Source of the DNA: an uncultured Muribaculaceae bacterium
Lineage (GTDB): Bacteria > Bacteroidota > Bacteroidia > Bacteroidales > Muribaculaceae
Assembly: GCA_944321865.1 (NCBI GenBank)
Contig: CALUMZ010000002.1
Coordinates: forward strand, 61,648 to 125,647
Direction of reading: 5' to 3'
DNA: 64,000 nt
The position numbers were made by a program, and so were the translations under genes. The first letter of the stretch is position 1, and each line of letters begins with the position of its first letter. The notes under the pieces are model-generated. The model had not been told where the DNA came from and searched no databases. It saw only the letters and a list, made by a program, of their open reading frames with translations. Shown here piece after piece: positions 55,291 through 64,000 of the stretch.

Positions 55291-58200
55291 TTATTCTAAG
55301 TTGATGCTAAGTCCCAATCCGCGAAGTTCATGCAGAAGCACGTTCAACGATTCTGGGATACCCGGGGTAGGCATTGGTTCGCCCTTCACTATAGCCTCAT
55401 AGGCCTTGCTGCGTCCTGTTACGTCGTCACTCTTGATGGTGAGTATCTCTTGAAGCACATGGGCAGCACCGAATGCTTCGAGTGCCCAAACTTCCATTTC
55501 TCCGAAACGCTGTCCACCAAATTGGGCTTTACCGCCAAGAGGTTGCTGCGTGATGAGAGAATACGGGCCGATGCTTCGAGCGTGCATCTTGTCTTCAACC
55601 ATGTGGCCGAGTTTAAGCATGTAGGTCACGCCCACTGTTGCCGGCTGGTCGAAACGTTCGCCGGTCTCGCCGTCATACAGATAAGTCTTGCCATAGCGCG
55701 GCAGTCCTGCCTTGTCGGTCCATTCGTTCAGGTCATCGAGGCTTGCTCCGTCGAAGATGGGGGTTGCAAACTTCACGTCAAGTTCGCGTCCTGCCCAGCC
55801 GAGTACGGCCTCGAAAATCTGCCCGATGTTCATACGCGAAGGCACACCCAACGGGTTAAGCACAATGTCGACCGGAGTACCATCGGCAAGGAAAGGCATA
55901 TCTTCCTGCCTTACCACGCGCGACACGATACCCTTGTTACCGTGACGACCGGCCATCTTGTCACCTACGCCTATCTTACGCTTCTTGGCAACATACACCT
56001 TGGCCATTTGCATGATACCCGAAGGCAATTCGTCACCAATCGAAATGTCAAACTTCTTGCGGCGCAATTCGGCATCGATTTCCTTATACTTACGCAAGTA
56101 ATTGGTAATGGTAGCACGAATCATGTCGTTGCGATGGGCATCGGTGGTCCATTTGCTCAAGTTGACAGTTTCGTAGTTAATATTGTCGAGTATCGACATG
56201 GAGAATTTCACGCCCTTAGGCACTACTTCCGTATCCATGAAGTCCTTCACGCCTTGCGACACACGGTCGCTTGTCAAGGTCGACAACTTTTGCAATAATA
56301 TTTTTTTCAGAGCATCCTTCTTTTCGTTATACTCTTCATCGAGTTTAACAAGAGGATCTTCGGCATTCTTGCTCTTCTTTTTCTTTACGGCACGGGCAAA
56401 CAGGTTGGTACCGATGATTACACCCTTGAGCGACGGCGACGCCTTCAACGAAGCATCTTTCACATCACCTGCCTTGTCACCGAAGATTGCACGGAGCAAT
56501 TTTTCTTCGGGAGTCGGGTCCGACTCTCCCTTAGGAGTAATCTTACCGATAAGTATGTCGCCCGGCACAACGTGTGCACCCACGCGTATTATACCGCGTT
56601 CGTCGAGGTCCTTGGTGGCATCTTCGCTCACGTTTGGAATGTCGCTTGTCAACTCTTCCATTCCGCGCTTTGTTTCACGCACCTCGAGAGTATATTCGTC
56701 AACGTGAACCGATGTAAGTATGTCTTCACGCACCATGCGCTCGTTGAGCACAATTGCGTCCTCATAGTTGTACCCCTTCCAAGGCATGTAAGCAACCTTC
56801 AGGTTGCGGCCGATTGCGAGTTCGCCGTTCTCAGTAGAATAGCCTTCGGTGAGAATATCCCCTTTGTTGACGCGCTGACCCTTGTCGCAAATCGGGCGCA
56901 AGTCGATGCTTGTGCTTTGGTTGGTCTTGCGGAACTTGGGCAGGTGGTATTCTTTTACCGCACTCTCGAAGCTGACAAATTCTTCATCTTCGGTGCGGTC
57001 GTAGCGGATACGAATCACGTCGGCATCGACATACTCGATTACACCTGCACCCTCGGCCTGTATTTGAGAACGCGAGTCGTATGCAAGTTGTTCCTCTATA
57101 CCTGTACCAACAATTGGAGCCTCGCTGCGCAACAGCGGAACTGCCTGGCGCATCATGTTAGAACCCATCAATGCACGGTTGGCGTCGTCGTGCTCGAGGA
57201 ACGGAATCATTGCTGCGGCGATAGATGCTATCTGCACCGGCGACACGTCCATGAGTTGAACCTCTTGTGGGGCAACCACAGGGAAGTCGGCATCAAGGCG
57301 AGCCTTGACTTTTGTGCGAATGAACGTACCATCGTCGTTAAGCGGAGCATTACCTTGGGCAATCACTTTGCCTTCCTCCTGTTCGGCGGTGAGATAAACC
57401 ACTTCGTCGTTGTTAAGGTTCACCTTGCCGTTCTCGACAGTACGGTACGGAGTTTCTATAAATCCGAGGTCGTTGATTTTTGCATATACGCACAACGACG
57501 AAATAAGACCGATGTTCGGACCTTCAGGAGTCTCGATAGGACACAGGCGCCCGTAGTGGGTGTAGTGCACGTCGCGCACCTCAAATCCGGCACGCTCACG
57601 CGACAAACCGCCGGGGCCGAGGGCCGACATGCGTCGTTTGTGGGTGATTTCGGCAAGCGGGTTTGTTTGGTCCATGAACTGCGACAATGCGTTTGTCCCA
57701 AAGAAAGTGTTGATAACCGACGAAATGGTCTTGGCATTAATCAAGTCGATTGGCGTAAACACTTCATTGTCGCGCACGTTCATGCGTTCGCGTATGGTGC
57801 GGGCCATGCGGGCAAGTCCCACGCCAAATTGGTTATAGAGCTGTTCGCCCACAGTACGCACGCGGCGGTTGCTCAAGTGGTCGATGTCATCGACATCGGT
57901 TTTTGAGTTAATGAGGCCGATAAGATACTTTATAATCTCGATGATATCGTCGCGCGTGAGCACTTTCACGTCCATCGATGTATTCAGCCCCAGTTTCTTG
58001 TTGATACGGAAGCGTCCAACCTCACCCAAGTCGTAACGTTTTTCCGAGAAGAACAGGTTGGTTATCACTTCGCGGGCACTTGCGTCATCCGGTGGTTCGG
58101 CGTTGCGCAACTGCCTGTATATATAGTTCACCGCCTCTTTTTCCGAGTTGGTGGTATCCTTTTGCAATGTATTGAAGATGATAGCGTAATCGTTGGTGTT

Positions 58201-59097
58201 GGCATCCTCGCGGTGCAACAATATTGTCTGCACGTTGGAGTCGAGAATTTCCTCGATGTTCTCTTCTTGGATTACGGTATCGCGGTCAACGATAATATCG
58301 TTGCGTTCGATTGAAACAACCTCGCCGGTGTCTTCGTCGACAAAGTCCTCTACCCACGTTTTAAGCACACGTGCGGCAAGTTTGCGGCCGACAGCCTTTT
58401 TGAGGTTGGTCTTGTTCACTTTTATTTCTTCAGCCAGCCCAAAGATTTCGATAATATCTTTGTCGCTTTCAAGCCCGATTGCACGCAACAGTGTGGTAAC
58501 CGGCAATTTCTTCTTGCGGTCGATGTATGCGTACATCACGTTGTTGATGTCGGTGGCAAACTCTATCCATGAACCACGGAAAGGAATGATGCGCGCCGAG
58601 TAAAGCTTTGTGCCGTTTGAATGGGTGCTTTGTCCGAAGAAGACACCGGGAGAGCGGTGCAATTGCGAAACAACTACACGCTCGGCTCCGTTTATGACAA
58701 ACGTGCCTTTTTCGGTCATGTAAGGAATCGGACCCAGATACACATCCTGCACCACTGTGTCGAAGTCCTCGTGGTCGGGGTCGGTGCAATAGAGTTTCAT
58801 CTTGGCCTTCAAGGGCACACTATATGTGAGCCCGCGCTCAAGACACTCTTCGATGGTATACCGTGGCGGGTCGATGTAGTAGTCAAGGAATTCAAGTACA
58901 AAGTTGTTGCGAGTGTCGGCTATAGGGAAATTCTCGGCAAAAACTTTATAGAGTCCCTCGTTTTTTCTCTTCTCAGTCGGAGTATCTAATTGCAGAAAAT
59001 CTCTGAAAGATTTTAATTGCACCTCAAGAAAATCGGGGTATGGTAGCGGATTCTTGACCGATGCGAAATTAACGCGTGGTTTTTTTGTAACTGACAT
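55291..59097 (-). CDS. rpoB: RNA polymerase beta subunit RpoB
   Basis: This 1268-residue core polymerase subunit starts [20 protein letters not shown] and ends LSINLE. The rifampicin region reads [20 protein letters not shown] followed by [13 protein letters not shown]. The Gln, Asp, His and Ser positions known for resistance changes are all wild type, so there is no sign of resistance at this site. The C-terminal part has [12 protein letters not shown] and [20 protein letters not shown] as in all RpoB proteins. The gene lies 102 bases after rplL, with a strong hairpin in the gap that could lower transcription from the ribosomal genes. Confidence 0.98.
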   Translation of the reverse strand: MSVTKKPRVNFASVKNPLPYPDFLEVQLKSFRDFLQLDTPTEKRKNEGLYKVFAENFPIADTRNNFVLEFLDYYIDPPRYTIEECLERGLTYSVPLKAKMKLYCTDPDHEDFDTVVQDVYLGPIPYMTEKGTFVINGAERVVVSQLHRSPGVFFGQSTHSNGTKLYSARIIPFRGSWIEFATDINNVMYAYIDRKKKLPVTTLLRAIGLESDKDIIEIFGLAEEIKVNKTNLKKAVGRKLAARVLKTWVEDFVDEDTGEVVSIERNDIIVDRDTVIQEENIEEILDSNVQTILLHREDANTNDYAIIFNTLQKDTTNSEKEAVNYIYRQLRNAEPPDDASAREVITNLFFSEKRYDLGEVGRFRINKKLGLNTSMDVKVLTRDDIIEIIKYLIGLINSKTDVDDIDHLSNRRVRTVGEQLYNQFGVGLARMARTIRERMNVRDNEVFTPIDLINAKTISSVINTFFGTNALSQFMDQTNPLAEITHKRRMSALGPGGLSRERAGFEVRDVHYTHYGRLCPIETPEGPNIGLISSLCVYAKINDLGFIETPYRTVENGKVNLNNDEVVYLTAEQEEGKVIAQGNAPLNDDGTFIRTKVKARLDADFPVVAPQEVQLMDVSPVQIASIAAAMIPFLEHDDANRALMGSNMMRQAVPLLRSEAPIVGTGIEEQLAYDSRSQIQAEGAGVIEYVDADVIRIRYDRTEDEEFVSFESAVKEYHLPKFRKTNQSTSIDLRPICDKGQRVNKGDILTEGYSTENGELAIGRNLKVAYMPWKGYNYEDAIVLNERMVREDILTSVHVDEYTLEVRETKRGMEELTSDIPNVSEDATKDLDERGIIRVGAHVVPGDILIGKITPKGESDPTPEEKLLRAIFGDKAGDVKDASLKASPSLKGVIIGTNLFARAVKKKKSKNAEDPLVKLDEEYNEKKDALKKILLQKLSTLTSDRVSQGVKDFMDTEVVPKGVKFSMSILDNINYETVNLSKWTTDAHRNDMIRATITNYLRKYKEIDAELRRKKFDISIGDELPSGIMQMAKVYVAKKRKIGVGDKMAGRHGNKGIVSRVVRQEDMPFLADGTPVDIVLNPLGVPSRMNIGQIFEAVLGWAGRELDVKFATPIFDGASLDDLNEWTDKAGLPRYGKTYLYDGETGERFDQPATVGVTYMLKLGHMVEDKMHARSIGPYSLITQQPLGGKAQFGGQRFGEMEVWALEAFGAAHVLQEILTIKSDDVTGRSKAYEAIVKGEPMPTPGIPESLNVLLHELRGLGLSINLE

Positions 59098-59138
59098 TGA
59101 AAAAATAAATTAAGTGAACTCAAGTTTAAAAAGACACG

Positions 59139-59177
59139 AAAAGGTTAAGAATCGACTTATTAGGGGATTCTTAACCT
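59139..59177 (-). terminator. Candidate attenuator between rplL and rpoB
   Basis: AGGTTAAGAATC (59142-59153) pairs exactly with GATTCTTAACCT (59166-59177) around a 12-base loop. On the minus strand only four T residues follow. In Escherichia coli the same gap holds a partial terminator; this hairpin is in the same place, so partial termination is plausible. Confidence 0.6.
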
Positions 59178-59199
59178 ATTTACCTGATTTACAGGAAAG

Positions 59200-59574
59200 T
59201 TATTTAAGTTCAACTTCAGCTCCTGCGTCTTCGAGTTGTTTCTTGAGTCCTTCAGCGTCAGCCTTGGCAAGACCTTCCTTGATGGTGTTAGGTGCACCGT
59301 CTACGAGATCCTTAGCTTCCTTCAAGCCAAGACCGGTGAGTTCCTTAACGAGCTTAACAACGGCAAGCTTGCTTGCGCCTGCGCTCTTCAATACTACATC
59401 GAAAGAAGTCTTTTCTTCGGCAGCAGGAGCACCTGCGGCAGGACCGGCAGCAACTGCAACTGCGGCAGCAGCGGGTTCGATACCATATTCTTCTTTCAAA
59501 ATTTTAGCAAGTTCGTTTACTTCAGTAACGGTGAGATTTACCAATTGTTCTGCAAAAGCTTTTAAATCTGCCAT
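59200..59574 (-). CDS. rplL: Ribosomal protein bL12 (L7/L12)
   Basis: This 124-residue stalk protein of the large subunit recruits translation factors. The N-terminal dimer domain ([20 protein letters not shown]) is followed by the flexible Ala/Gly/Pro-rich hinge ([20 protein letters not shown]) and the globular domain ([40 protein letters not shown]). The family layout is complete. It lies 33 bases after rplJ. Codons are strongly biased, as expected for a high-copy protein. Confidence 0.98.
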   Translation of the reverse strand: MADLKAFAEQLVNLTVTEVNELAKILKEEYGIEPAAAAVAVAAGPAAGAPAAEEKTSFDVVLKSAGASKLAVVKLVKELTGLGLKEAKDLVDGAPNTIKEGLAKADAEGLKKQLEDAGAEVELK

Positions 59575-59607
59575 TTTTGTATGATTTAATTTGTTATTAT
59601 TCTAAGT

Positions 59608-60129
59608 TTATTGTTCTTTTTTAGATAAAGTTTCAAGAATACCATGAAGCTTTGTCCCTGAAGACTGCAAAGCCGAGATAACGTTCTTGGCGGGCGATTG
59701 CAACAGTGCAATAACGTCGGCGATAAGTTCGTTCTTGCTCTTGAGGCTTGCAAGAAGGTCGAGCTGGTCGGCTCCATACACACAGCCTTCAACAAAGGCA
59801 GCTTTCAAGGCGGGCAACTTGTCGTCCTTCTTTACGAAGTCCTTAAGCAACTTTGCCGGCGCATTGCCCGTGTTGCTGAGCATGAGTGATGTAGAACCCT
59901 TCAATGCAGGATACAGGCCGCTGTAGTCCACGTCGCTTTGCTCCATTGCCTTCTTGAGCAATGTGTTCTTTACGACTACCAACTTCACGTCGTTCTTGAA
60001 GCAGGCGCGACGCAACGCGCTTGTCTTCTCGGCGTTAAGCCCTGCGGTCTCGGTGAGATACACGCAGCTGTATTCTTTGAGGGTATTGCCGATTTCTTCT
60101 ATAACAGTATATTTATCTTCCTTTCTCAT
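59608..60129 (-). CDS. rplJ: Ribosomal protein uL10
   Basis: This 173-residue base of the ribosomal stalk holds the L12 dimers. It starts MRKEDKYTVIEEIGNTLKEY and includes KNTLLKKAMEQ, a standard uL10 sequence. The C-terminal helix (VISALQSSGTKLHGILETLS) is where L12 dimers bind. It lies 16 bases after rplA; the short gap leaves no room for the large L10 leader seen in proteobacteria, so regulation of this gene must differ or act further upstream. Confidence 0.97.
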   Translation of the reverse strand: MRKEDKYTVIEEIGNTLKEYSCVYLTETAGLNAEKTSALRRACFKNDVKLVVVKNTLLKKAMEQSDVDYSGLYPALKGSTSLMLSNTGNAPAKLLKDFVKKDDKLPALKAAFVEGCVYGADQLDLLASLKSKNELIADVIALLQSPAKNVISALQSSGTKLHGILETLSKKEQ

Positions 60130-60145
60130 TTTGTTTCGATTTTAA

Positions 60146-60838
60146 TTATTCAGCTGCTTTTGTGTCAACCTTAATACCGGGACTCATTGTACTTGAAAGA
60201 TAAATGCTCTTGATATAGGTTCCCTTCGCTGTCGCAGGTTTCAACTTTATCAGTGTGTTCACAAATTCGCGCGCATTGTCAAAGATTTGCTCGGGAGTGA
60301 ACGAAACCTTACCTATCGAAGTGTGTACGATACCATTCTTATCGACTTTGAAGTCGATCTTACCTTGTTTTACTTCCTTGATTGCCTTGGCAACATCCAT
60401 GGTTACTGTGCCGCTCTTGGGGTTAGGCATCAAGCCGCGGGGGCCTAATATCCTTGCAACCTGACCGAGCTTGCCCATTACTGCCGGTTGTGCTATCACT
60501 ACATCAATGTCGGTCCAGCCGCCCTTGATTTTGTCGATATATTCTTCCAATCCGGCGTAATCGGCACCGGCCTCTTGTGCTGCCGTAACGGCATCGGGGT
60601 TGCAGATGCACAACACGCGCACTTGCTTACCGGTTCCGTGGGGCAACGACACTGTGCCACGCACCATTTGGTTGGCCTTGCGAGGATCTACACCCAAGCG
60701 GACATCGATATCAACCGAAGCGTCGAATTTTGTGAAAGTGATTTCTTTTACTAATCCTGCAGCTTCCTTAAGAGTGTAAACCTTCCCCGCTTCAATCTTG
60801 GAATTTACTAACTTTTGATTCTTTGTAAGTTTAGCCAT
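60146..60838 (-). CDS. rplA: Ribosomal protein uL1
   Basis: This 230-residue L1-stalk protein begins [20 protein letters not shown]. Two RNA-binding halves carry [20 protein letters not shown] and [20 protein letters not shown], and the C-terminal [20 protein letters not shown] is typical. In many bacteria L1 also represses its own mRNA at a site before rplK; a hairpin at 61355-61377 could be that site here. It is 14 bases after rplK. Confidence 0.98.
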   Translation of the reverse strand: MAKLTKNQKLVNSKIEAGKVYTLKEAAGLVKEITFTKFDASVDIDVRLGVDPRKANQMVRGTVSLPHGTGKQVRVLCICNPDAVTAAQEAGADYAGLEEYIDKIKGGWTDIDVVIAQPAVMGKLGQVARILGPRGLMPNPKSGTVTMDVAKAIKEVKQGKIDFKVDKNGIVHTSIGKVSFTPEQIFDNAREFVNTLIKLKPATAKGTYIKSIYLSSTMSPGIKVDTKAAE

Positions 60839-60852
60839 GATGAAATTGAAGT

Positions 60853-61296
60853 TTAAATGTTTTCAGGGAACGAACCCTTTACAGTGATACCCATGCTTCT
60901 CGCTGTTCCTGCGACCATTCGCATAGCCGAGTCTAAAGTAAAACAGTTCAAATCAGGCATTTTGTCTTCAGCAATAGTCTTCACCTGATCCCAAGTGATT
61001 TCTGCCACCTTGTTACGGTTAGGCTGTGCCGAACCGCTCTTGAGCTTGGCGATCTCTTTCAATTGTACAGGCACCGGGGGTGTCTTTACGATGAAGTCAA
61101 AGCTCTTGTCGGTGTAGTAAGTAATCACTACCGGCAACACTTTGCCGGCCTTGTCTTGGGTGCGGGCATTGAATTGCTTGCAAAATTCCATGATGTTGAT
61201 ACCCTTAGAACCGAGTGCCGGTCCTACTGGCGGTGAAGGATTGGCTGCTCCACCTTTAATCTGCAATTTGATCTGTCCAGCAATTTCTTTAGCCAT
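60853..61296 (-). CDS. rplK: Ribosomal protein uL11
   Basis: This 147-residue protein of the GTPase centre begins [20 protein letters not shown], with the proline-rich [20 protein letters not shown] that touches 23S rRNA and thiostrepton. It ends [20 protein letters not shown]. The length and motifs are normal. It follows nusG by 86 bases and opens the rplK-rplA-rplJ-rplL ribosomal run. Confidence 0.98.
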   Translation of the reverse strand: MAKEIAGQIKLQIKGGAANPSPPVGPALGSKGINIMEFCKQFNARTQDKAGKVLPVVITYYTDKSFDFIVKTPPVPVQLKEIAKLKSGSAQPNRNKVAEITWDQVKTIAEDKMPDLNCFTLDSAMRMVAGTARSMGITVKGSFPENI

Positions 61297-61354
61297 TGTG
61301 ATTTTTTGTTTTATTGTTTAGAACAAACACTCAAGGGAATTTGGCAACATATTT

Positions 61355-61377
61355 GGGCGACCGTAACACTTTCGCCC
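61355..61377 (-). promoter_or_regulatory. Hairpin upstream of rplK, possible L1 site
   Basis: GGGCGA and TCGCCC form a 6-pair stem with an 11-base loop in the nusG-rplK gap, where L1 autoregulatory sites lie in other bacteria. The match is by place and shape only. Confidence 0.3.
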
Positions 61378-61382
61378 GCTGC

Positions 61383-61937
61383 TTATCCCCGTTCTACTTG
61401 GGAATTGTCCAACTCAAGAGGGGTCTTGCGGCCGAATACCTTCACCATTACCTTTAACTTGCGCTTTTCACGATTAACTTCTTCGATTTCTCCGGTGAAA
61501 CCACTGAAAGGTCCATAATTGACCTTTACCGTTTCGCCCACGATGAAGTCGTTGATGCCGTCGTCATCGTTTTCACTCTGCTCGTCGGCTGCGCCCAACA
61601 TTCGTGCAACGTCGGCTTCACGTATTGGCTCGGGCATCCCGTTTCGGTCCTTGCCGTGCAAAAAGTCGATTACGTTTGTCGTGTTACGCAGTTCATGGAT
61701 TACCTCTCCTGTCAGTATAGCTTCCACAAACACGTATCCCGAGTAAAGGTTACGCTCTTTTATAACCTTCTTCCCGTTGCGTGTGGTGTATACTTTCTCG
61801 GTAGGAATCAATACTTGTGAGACATATTTGCCAAGGTCGGTATTCTTGCAAGAAGCGTCGAGCACTTCTTTCACCTTACTTTCCTTGCCAGATATGGCCC
61901 TAAGCACATACCACCTTTTCTTCGGTTCGTCTGCCAT
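61383..61937 (-). CDS. nusG: Transcription termination/antitermination factor NusG
   Basis: NusG binds RNA polymerase and links it to Rho or to the ribosome. The 184 residues have the NGN domain (KKRWYVLRAISGKESKVKEV, YSGYVFVEAILTGEVIHELR) and a C-terminal KOW domain (NDFIVGETVKVNYGPFSGFT). The acidic linker (LGAADEQSENDDDGINDFIV) is normal for this phylum. It lies 56 bases after secE. It is the housekeeping NusG, not the UpxY/UpaY type that controls capsule operons: it sits with secE and the ribosomal genes. Confidence 0.97.
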   Translation of the reverse strand: MADEPKKRWYVLRAISGKESKVKEVLDASCKNTDLGKYVSQVLIPTEKVYTTRNGKKVIKERNLYSGYVFVEAILTGEVIHELRNTTNVIDFLHGKDRNGMPEPIREADVARMLGAADEQSENDDDGINDFIVGETVKVNYGPFSGFTGEIEEVNREKRKLKVMVKVFGRKTPLELDNSQVERG

Positions 61938-61993
61938 ATTGATAATCTACTTTTGGGAAAATAATGTTTTGTTGTGGAAAACACGTGCACTCA

Positions 61994-62197
61994 TCAGAAC
62001 AGCTGGAAACCGCTATAGATGAAGTGCATGACATGGTCGATAACCTGGTCCATGATGAAAATGCCTATTGCAAGTATGATGGAAGCTACCATAACTACAA
62101 CAGTGCTGCCGGCCAGTTGGCTCTTGGTTGGCCAAGAAGTCTTATAACGAAGCTCGTTATAAGAATCCTCGATATCCTGAAGTATTTTGAGTTTCAT
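61994..62197 (-). CDS. secE: Preprotein translocase subunit SecE
   Basis: This 67-residue single-helix SecE is of the short form. An amphipathic N-terminus (DIEDSYNELRYKTSWPTKSQ, with the conserved WPTK) is followed by one membrane helix (TVVVMVASIILAIGIFIMDQ). It supports SecY in the inner-membrane protein channel. It lies 16 bases after tRNA-Trp and 56 before nusG. Confidence 0.95.
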   Translation of the reverse strand: MKLKILQDIEDSYNELRYKTSWPTKSQLAGSTVVVMVASIILAIGIFIMDQVIDHVMHFIYSGFQLF

Positions 62198-62213
62198 ATT
62201 TTTGTGATTTTTG

Positions 62214-62286
62214 CACGGGAAGAGAGACTCGAACTCCCGACACCCGGTTTTGGAGACCGGTGCTCTACCGACTGAGCTATTCCCGT
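62214..62286 (-). tRNA. tRNA-Trp (anticodon CCA)
   Basis: Full cloverleaf on the minus strand: acceptor ACGGGAA/TTCCCGT, D-arm GCTC-AGTCGGTA-GAGC, anticodon stem CCGGT/ACCGG around CTCCAAA, and T-arm GGGAG-TTCGAGT-CTCTC. The discriminator is G, and CCA is not encoded. It lies between tuf and secE, as in many Bacteroidota. Confidence 0.97.
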
Positions 62287-62291
62287 AAATT

Positions 62292-62348
62292 ACCGGTTAT
62301 GTGAGTTCCCCTCTTGCTTTACGCCGGGGCGGCGAACACATAACCGGT
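62292..62348. repeat. Long hairpin between tuf and tRNA-Trp
   Basis: ACCGGTTATGTG (62292-62303) pairs exactly with CACATAACCGGT (62337-62348), with an inner GCCG/CGGC-type pairing. It sits between the end of tuf and the 5' end of tRNA-Trp, five bases from the tRNA, so it could guide processing or slow the polymerase. Confidence 0.65.
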
Positions 62349-62427
62349 GTGTGTTTTATTTCATCTTCGTTGTGGCTGTCGGAAACCTGATTCAAGCAGG
62401 CTGCGACATGCGCGCAACTCCGAACAA

Positions 62428-63618
62428 TTAGTCAAGGATTTCGGTAATCTGACCAGAACCAACGGTGCGGCCACCTTCACGGATAGCGAAACGCAAACCC
62501 TTGTCGCAAGCTACCGGAGTGATGAGCTTAACCTTGATTTCTACGTTGTCGCCCGGCATTACCATCTCAACACCTTCGGGAAGAGTGATTTCACCTGTCA
62601 CGTCGAGTGTGCGGATGTAGAATTGAGGACGATAGTGGTTGTGGAACGGAGTGTGACGACCACCTTCTTCTTTCTTCAATACGTAGATCGAAGCCTTGAA
62701 TTCAGAGTGAGGTTTAACAACACCCGGGTGGCAAAGCACCATACCACGCTTGATTTCGTTCTTGTCGATACCACGGAGGAGAAGACCTACGTTATCACCT
62801 GCTTCACCTTCGTCGAGGATCTTGCGGAACATTTCAACACCGGTAACAACCGACTTCTTGTCTGCACCAAGACCCATGATTTGAACTTCGTCACCAACCT
62901 TTACGACACCGGTTTCGATACGACCGGTTGCTACAGTACCACGACCGGTGATTGAGAACACGTCTTCAACAGGCATCAAGAACGGTTTGTCGATGTCGCG
63001 CGGAGGAAGTGGAATCCAGTTGTCAACAGCGTCCATCAATTCCAACACCTTTTCAACCCATTGGGGTTCGCCGTTCAATGCACCAAGTGCAGAACCACGG
63101 ATGATAGGAGTATTGTCACCGTCATAGTCATAAGACGAAAGAAGGTCGCGCATTTCCATTTCAACGAGGTCGAACATTTCAGGGTCGTCAACCATGTCGC
63201 ACTTGTTCAAGAACACAACAAGACGCGGCACGTTTACTTGGCGAGCCAAAAGGATGTGTTCGCGAGTTTGGGGCATCGGACCGTCAGTAGCAGCTACTAC
63301 GATGATAGCACCGTCCATTTGAGCAGCACCGGTTACCATGTTCTTTACGTAGTCGGCGTGTCCCGGGCAGTCTACGTGTGCATAGTGACGGTTCTTTGTT
63401 TCATACTCTACGTGAGCAGTGTTGATAGTGATACCACGTTCCTTTTCTTCGGGAGCGTTGTCGATTTGGTCGAACGACTTGGCACCTTCCGAAGAGTAAC
63501 CTGCGTCGTGCAACACCTTGGTGATAGCTGCGGTAAGAGTGGTTTTACCGTGGTCAACGTGACCGATGGTACCAATGTTTACGTGCGGCTTCGTTCTTTC
63601 GAATTTCTCTTTTGCCAT
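62428..63618 (-). CDS. tuf: Elongation factor Tu
   Basis: EF-Tu brings aminoacyl-tRNA to the ribosome. The 396 residues have the GTPase motifs [10 protein letters not shown] (G1), the G2 region around [18 protein letters not shown] (G3) and NKCDMVDD (G4), and the two beta-barrel domains ([40 protein letters not shown]). It is full length with typical biased codons. It lies between tRNA-Thr and tRNA-Trp. Confidence 0.98.
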   Translation of the reverse strand: MAKEKFERTKPHVNIGTIGHVDHGKTTLTAAITKVLHDAGYSSEGAKSFDQIDNAPEEKERGITINTAHVEYETKNRHYAHVDCPGHADYVKNMVTGAAQMDGAIIVVAATDGPMPQTREHILLARQVNVPRLVVFLNKCDMVDDPEMFDLVEMEMRDLLSSYDYDGDNTPIIRGSALGALNGEPQWVEKVLELMDAVDNWIPLPPRDIDKPFLMPVEDVFSITGRGTVATGRIETGVVKVGDEVQIMGLGADKKSVVTGVEMFRKILDEGEAGDNVGLLLRGIDKNEIKRGMVLCHPGVVKPHSEFKASIYVLKKEEGGRHTPFHNHYRPQFYIRTLDVTGEITLPEGVEMVMPGDNVEIKVKLITPVACDKGLRFAIREGGRTVGSGQITEILD

Positions 63619-63721
63619 AACTGTTATTTTTTTTGTGAAATGATTAATCCGTTGGTGTAACGTGTATTTTTCGTTTTCTACCCAAAATGCCGCACACGAT
63701 GAGCGGCAATATTGGCTTTAG

Positions 63722-63793
<72 letters not shown>

Positions 63794-63808
63794 AATATTT
63801 AAAATTAG

Positions 63809-63881
63809 AGCGGAAGACGAGGCTCAAACTCGCGACCCTCAGCTTGGAAGGCTGATGCTCTATCAACTGAGCTACTTCCGC
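63809..63881 (-). tRNA. tRNA-Gly (anticodon TCC) with A19 and U56
   Basis: Cloverleaf on the minus strand: acceptor GCGGAAG/CTTCCGC, D-arm GCTC-AGTTGATA-GAGC, anticodon stem TCAGC/GCTGA around CTTCCAA, and T-arm GCGAG-TTTGAGC-CTCGT. The D-loop has GA in place of the usual GG, and the T-loop has TTTGA in place of TTCGA. These are positions 19 and 56, which normally pair as G19:C56. Confidence 0.95.
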
Positions 63882-63921
63882 ATTGCGTCAGCATTCACCT
63901 TTGACGGTTATTGCTTAACCT

Positions 63922-64000
63922 TGGTGGGTGGTGATGGATTCGAACCACCGAAGTCGACAGACAGCTGAGTTACAGTCAGCCCCATTTGGCCACTCTGGAA
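63922..64000 (-). tRNA. tRNA-Tyr (anticodon GTA), 5' end beyond window
   Basis: The minus strand from the window edge reads TTCCAGAGTGGCC, anticodon stem GCTGA/TCAGC around CTGTAAC, a long variable arm (TGTCTGTCGACTTCG region), and T-arm GGTGG-TTCGAAT-CCATC. The 3' acceptor strand ACCACCC is followed by A and an apparently encoded CCA (63922-63924). About eight bases of the 5' end are missing. G34 is a queuosine site. Confidence 0.93.

Noticed and set aside
57629..57737. Rifampicin-resistance change in RpoB
   Set aside because: The resistance-determining segment keeps the wild-type Gln, Asp, His and Ser positions.
61383..61937. NusG as a capsule-specific UpxY-type antiterminator
   Set aside because: It lies between secE and rplK and has the housekeeping NGN and KOW domains, so it is the core NusG.

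Overview
The window reads as a chromosomal segment of a gut-type member of the Bacteroidales (phylum Bacteroidota); Muribaculaceae or a relative is a guess, the order is safer. The evidence is promoters of the Bacteroidota form (TTTG, 19-20 bases, TAnnTTTG), lipoproteins and beta-barrel proteins typical of the group, three secreted proteins with C-terminal type IX secretion sorting tails, a KorAB 2-oxoacid:ferredoxin oxidoreductase, and the gene order ftsX-DUF3098-uppP-truB-queA. Most genes lie on the minus strand. There are no rRNA genes, no CRISPR array, no complete insertion sequence and no intact prophage.

Layout. 1-3143: start of a polysaccharide export cluster (Wza-like lipoprotein, O-antigen polymerase/ligase, Wzz-like protein cut by the window edge). 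3244-7309: the envelope/tRNA operon ftsX-DUF3098-uppP-truB-queA. 7806-11832 (+): an OmpA/TPR lipoprotein and a secreted pullulanase. 11833-14193: a 228-bp nested palindrome and two lipoproteins of unknown function. 14194-18130: gltX, an outer-membrane protein and waaA. 18362-23521: two type IX secreted proteins, an adhesin-like protein and an Omp28-like protein. 23522-24670: a mobile-element scar, with an integrase C-terminal remnant beside tRNA-Asp, a palindrome present twice and MITE-like repeats. 24671-31078: korAB, then mtaB, a lipid A-type acyltransferase and a glycosyltransferase. 31079-33065: a repeat-rich gap with a tiny Thr/Ala lipoprotein, then asd. 33155-37270: parE, coaD and an S41 protease. 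37420-42308: a TolC-HlyD-permease-permease exporter without an ATPase gene. 42309-45530: palindromic repeats, a Wzx-like flippase and a glycosyltransferase. 45840-49412: metH. 49709-50725: a DUF4465 secreted protein. 50918-64000: the conserved block tRNA-Tyr, tRNA-Gly, tRNA-Thr, tuf, tRNA-Trp, secE, nusG, rplK, rplA, rplJ, rplL, rpoB, rpoC.

How the genes fit together. Most of the window is housekeeping plus envelope biogenesis. UppP recycles the lipid carrier used by the polysaccharide genes. WaaA and the LpxL-like acyltransferase build lipid A-Kdo. The flippase and glycosyltransferases make surface glycans. KorAB, Asd and MetH serve central and methionine metabolism.

I found no convincing new multi-gene defence or metabolic system. 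The most unusual signals are in the RNA genes and intergenic repeats: a tRNA-Gly whose G19:C56 tertiary pair appears replaced by A19:U56, a neighbouring tRNA-Thr with an acceptor-stem mismatch, and several families of palindromic repeats. One of these, an element of about 80 bp, lies upstream of both metH and mtaB.
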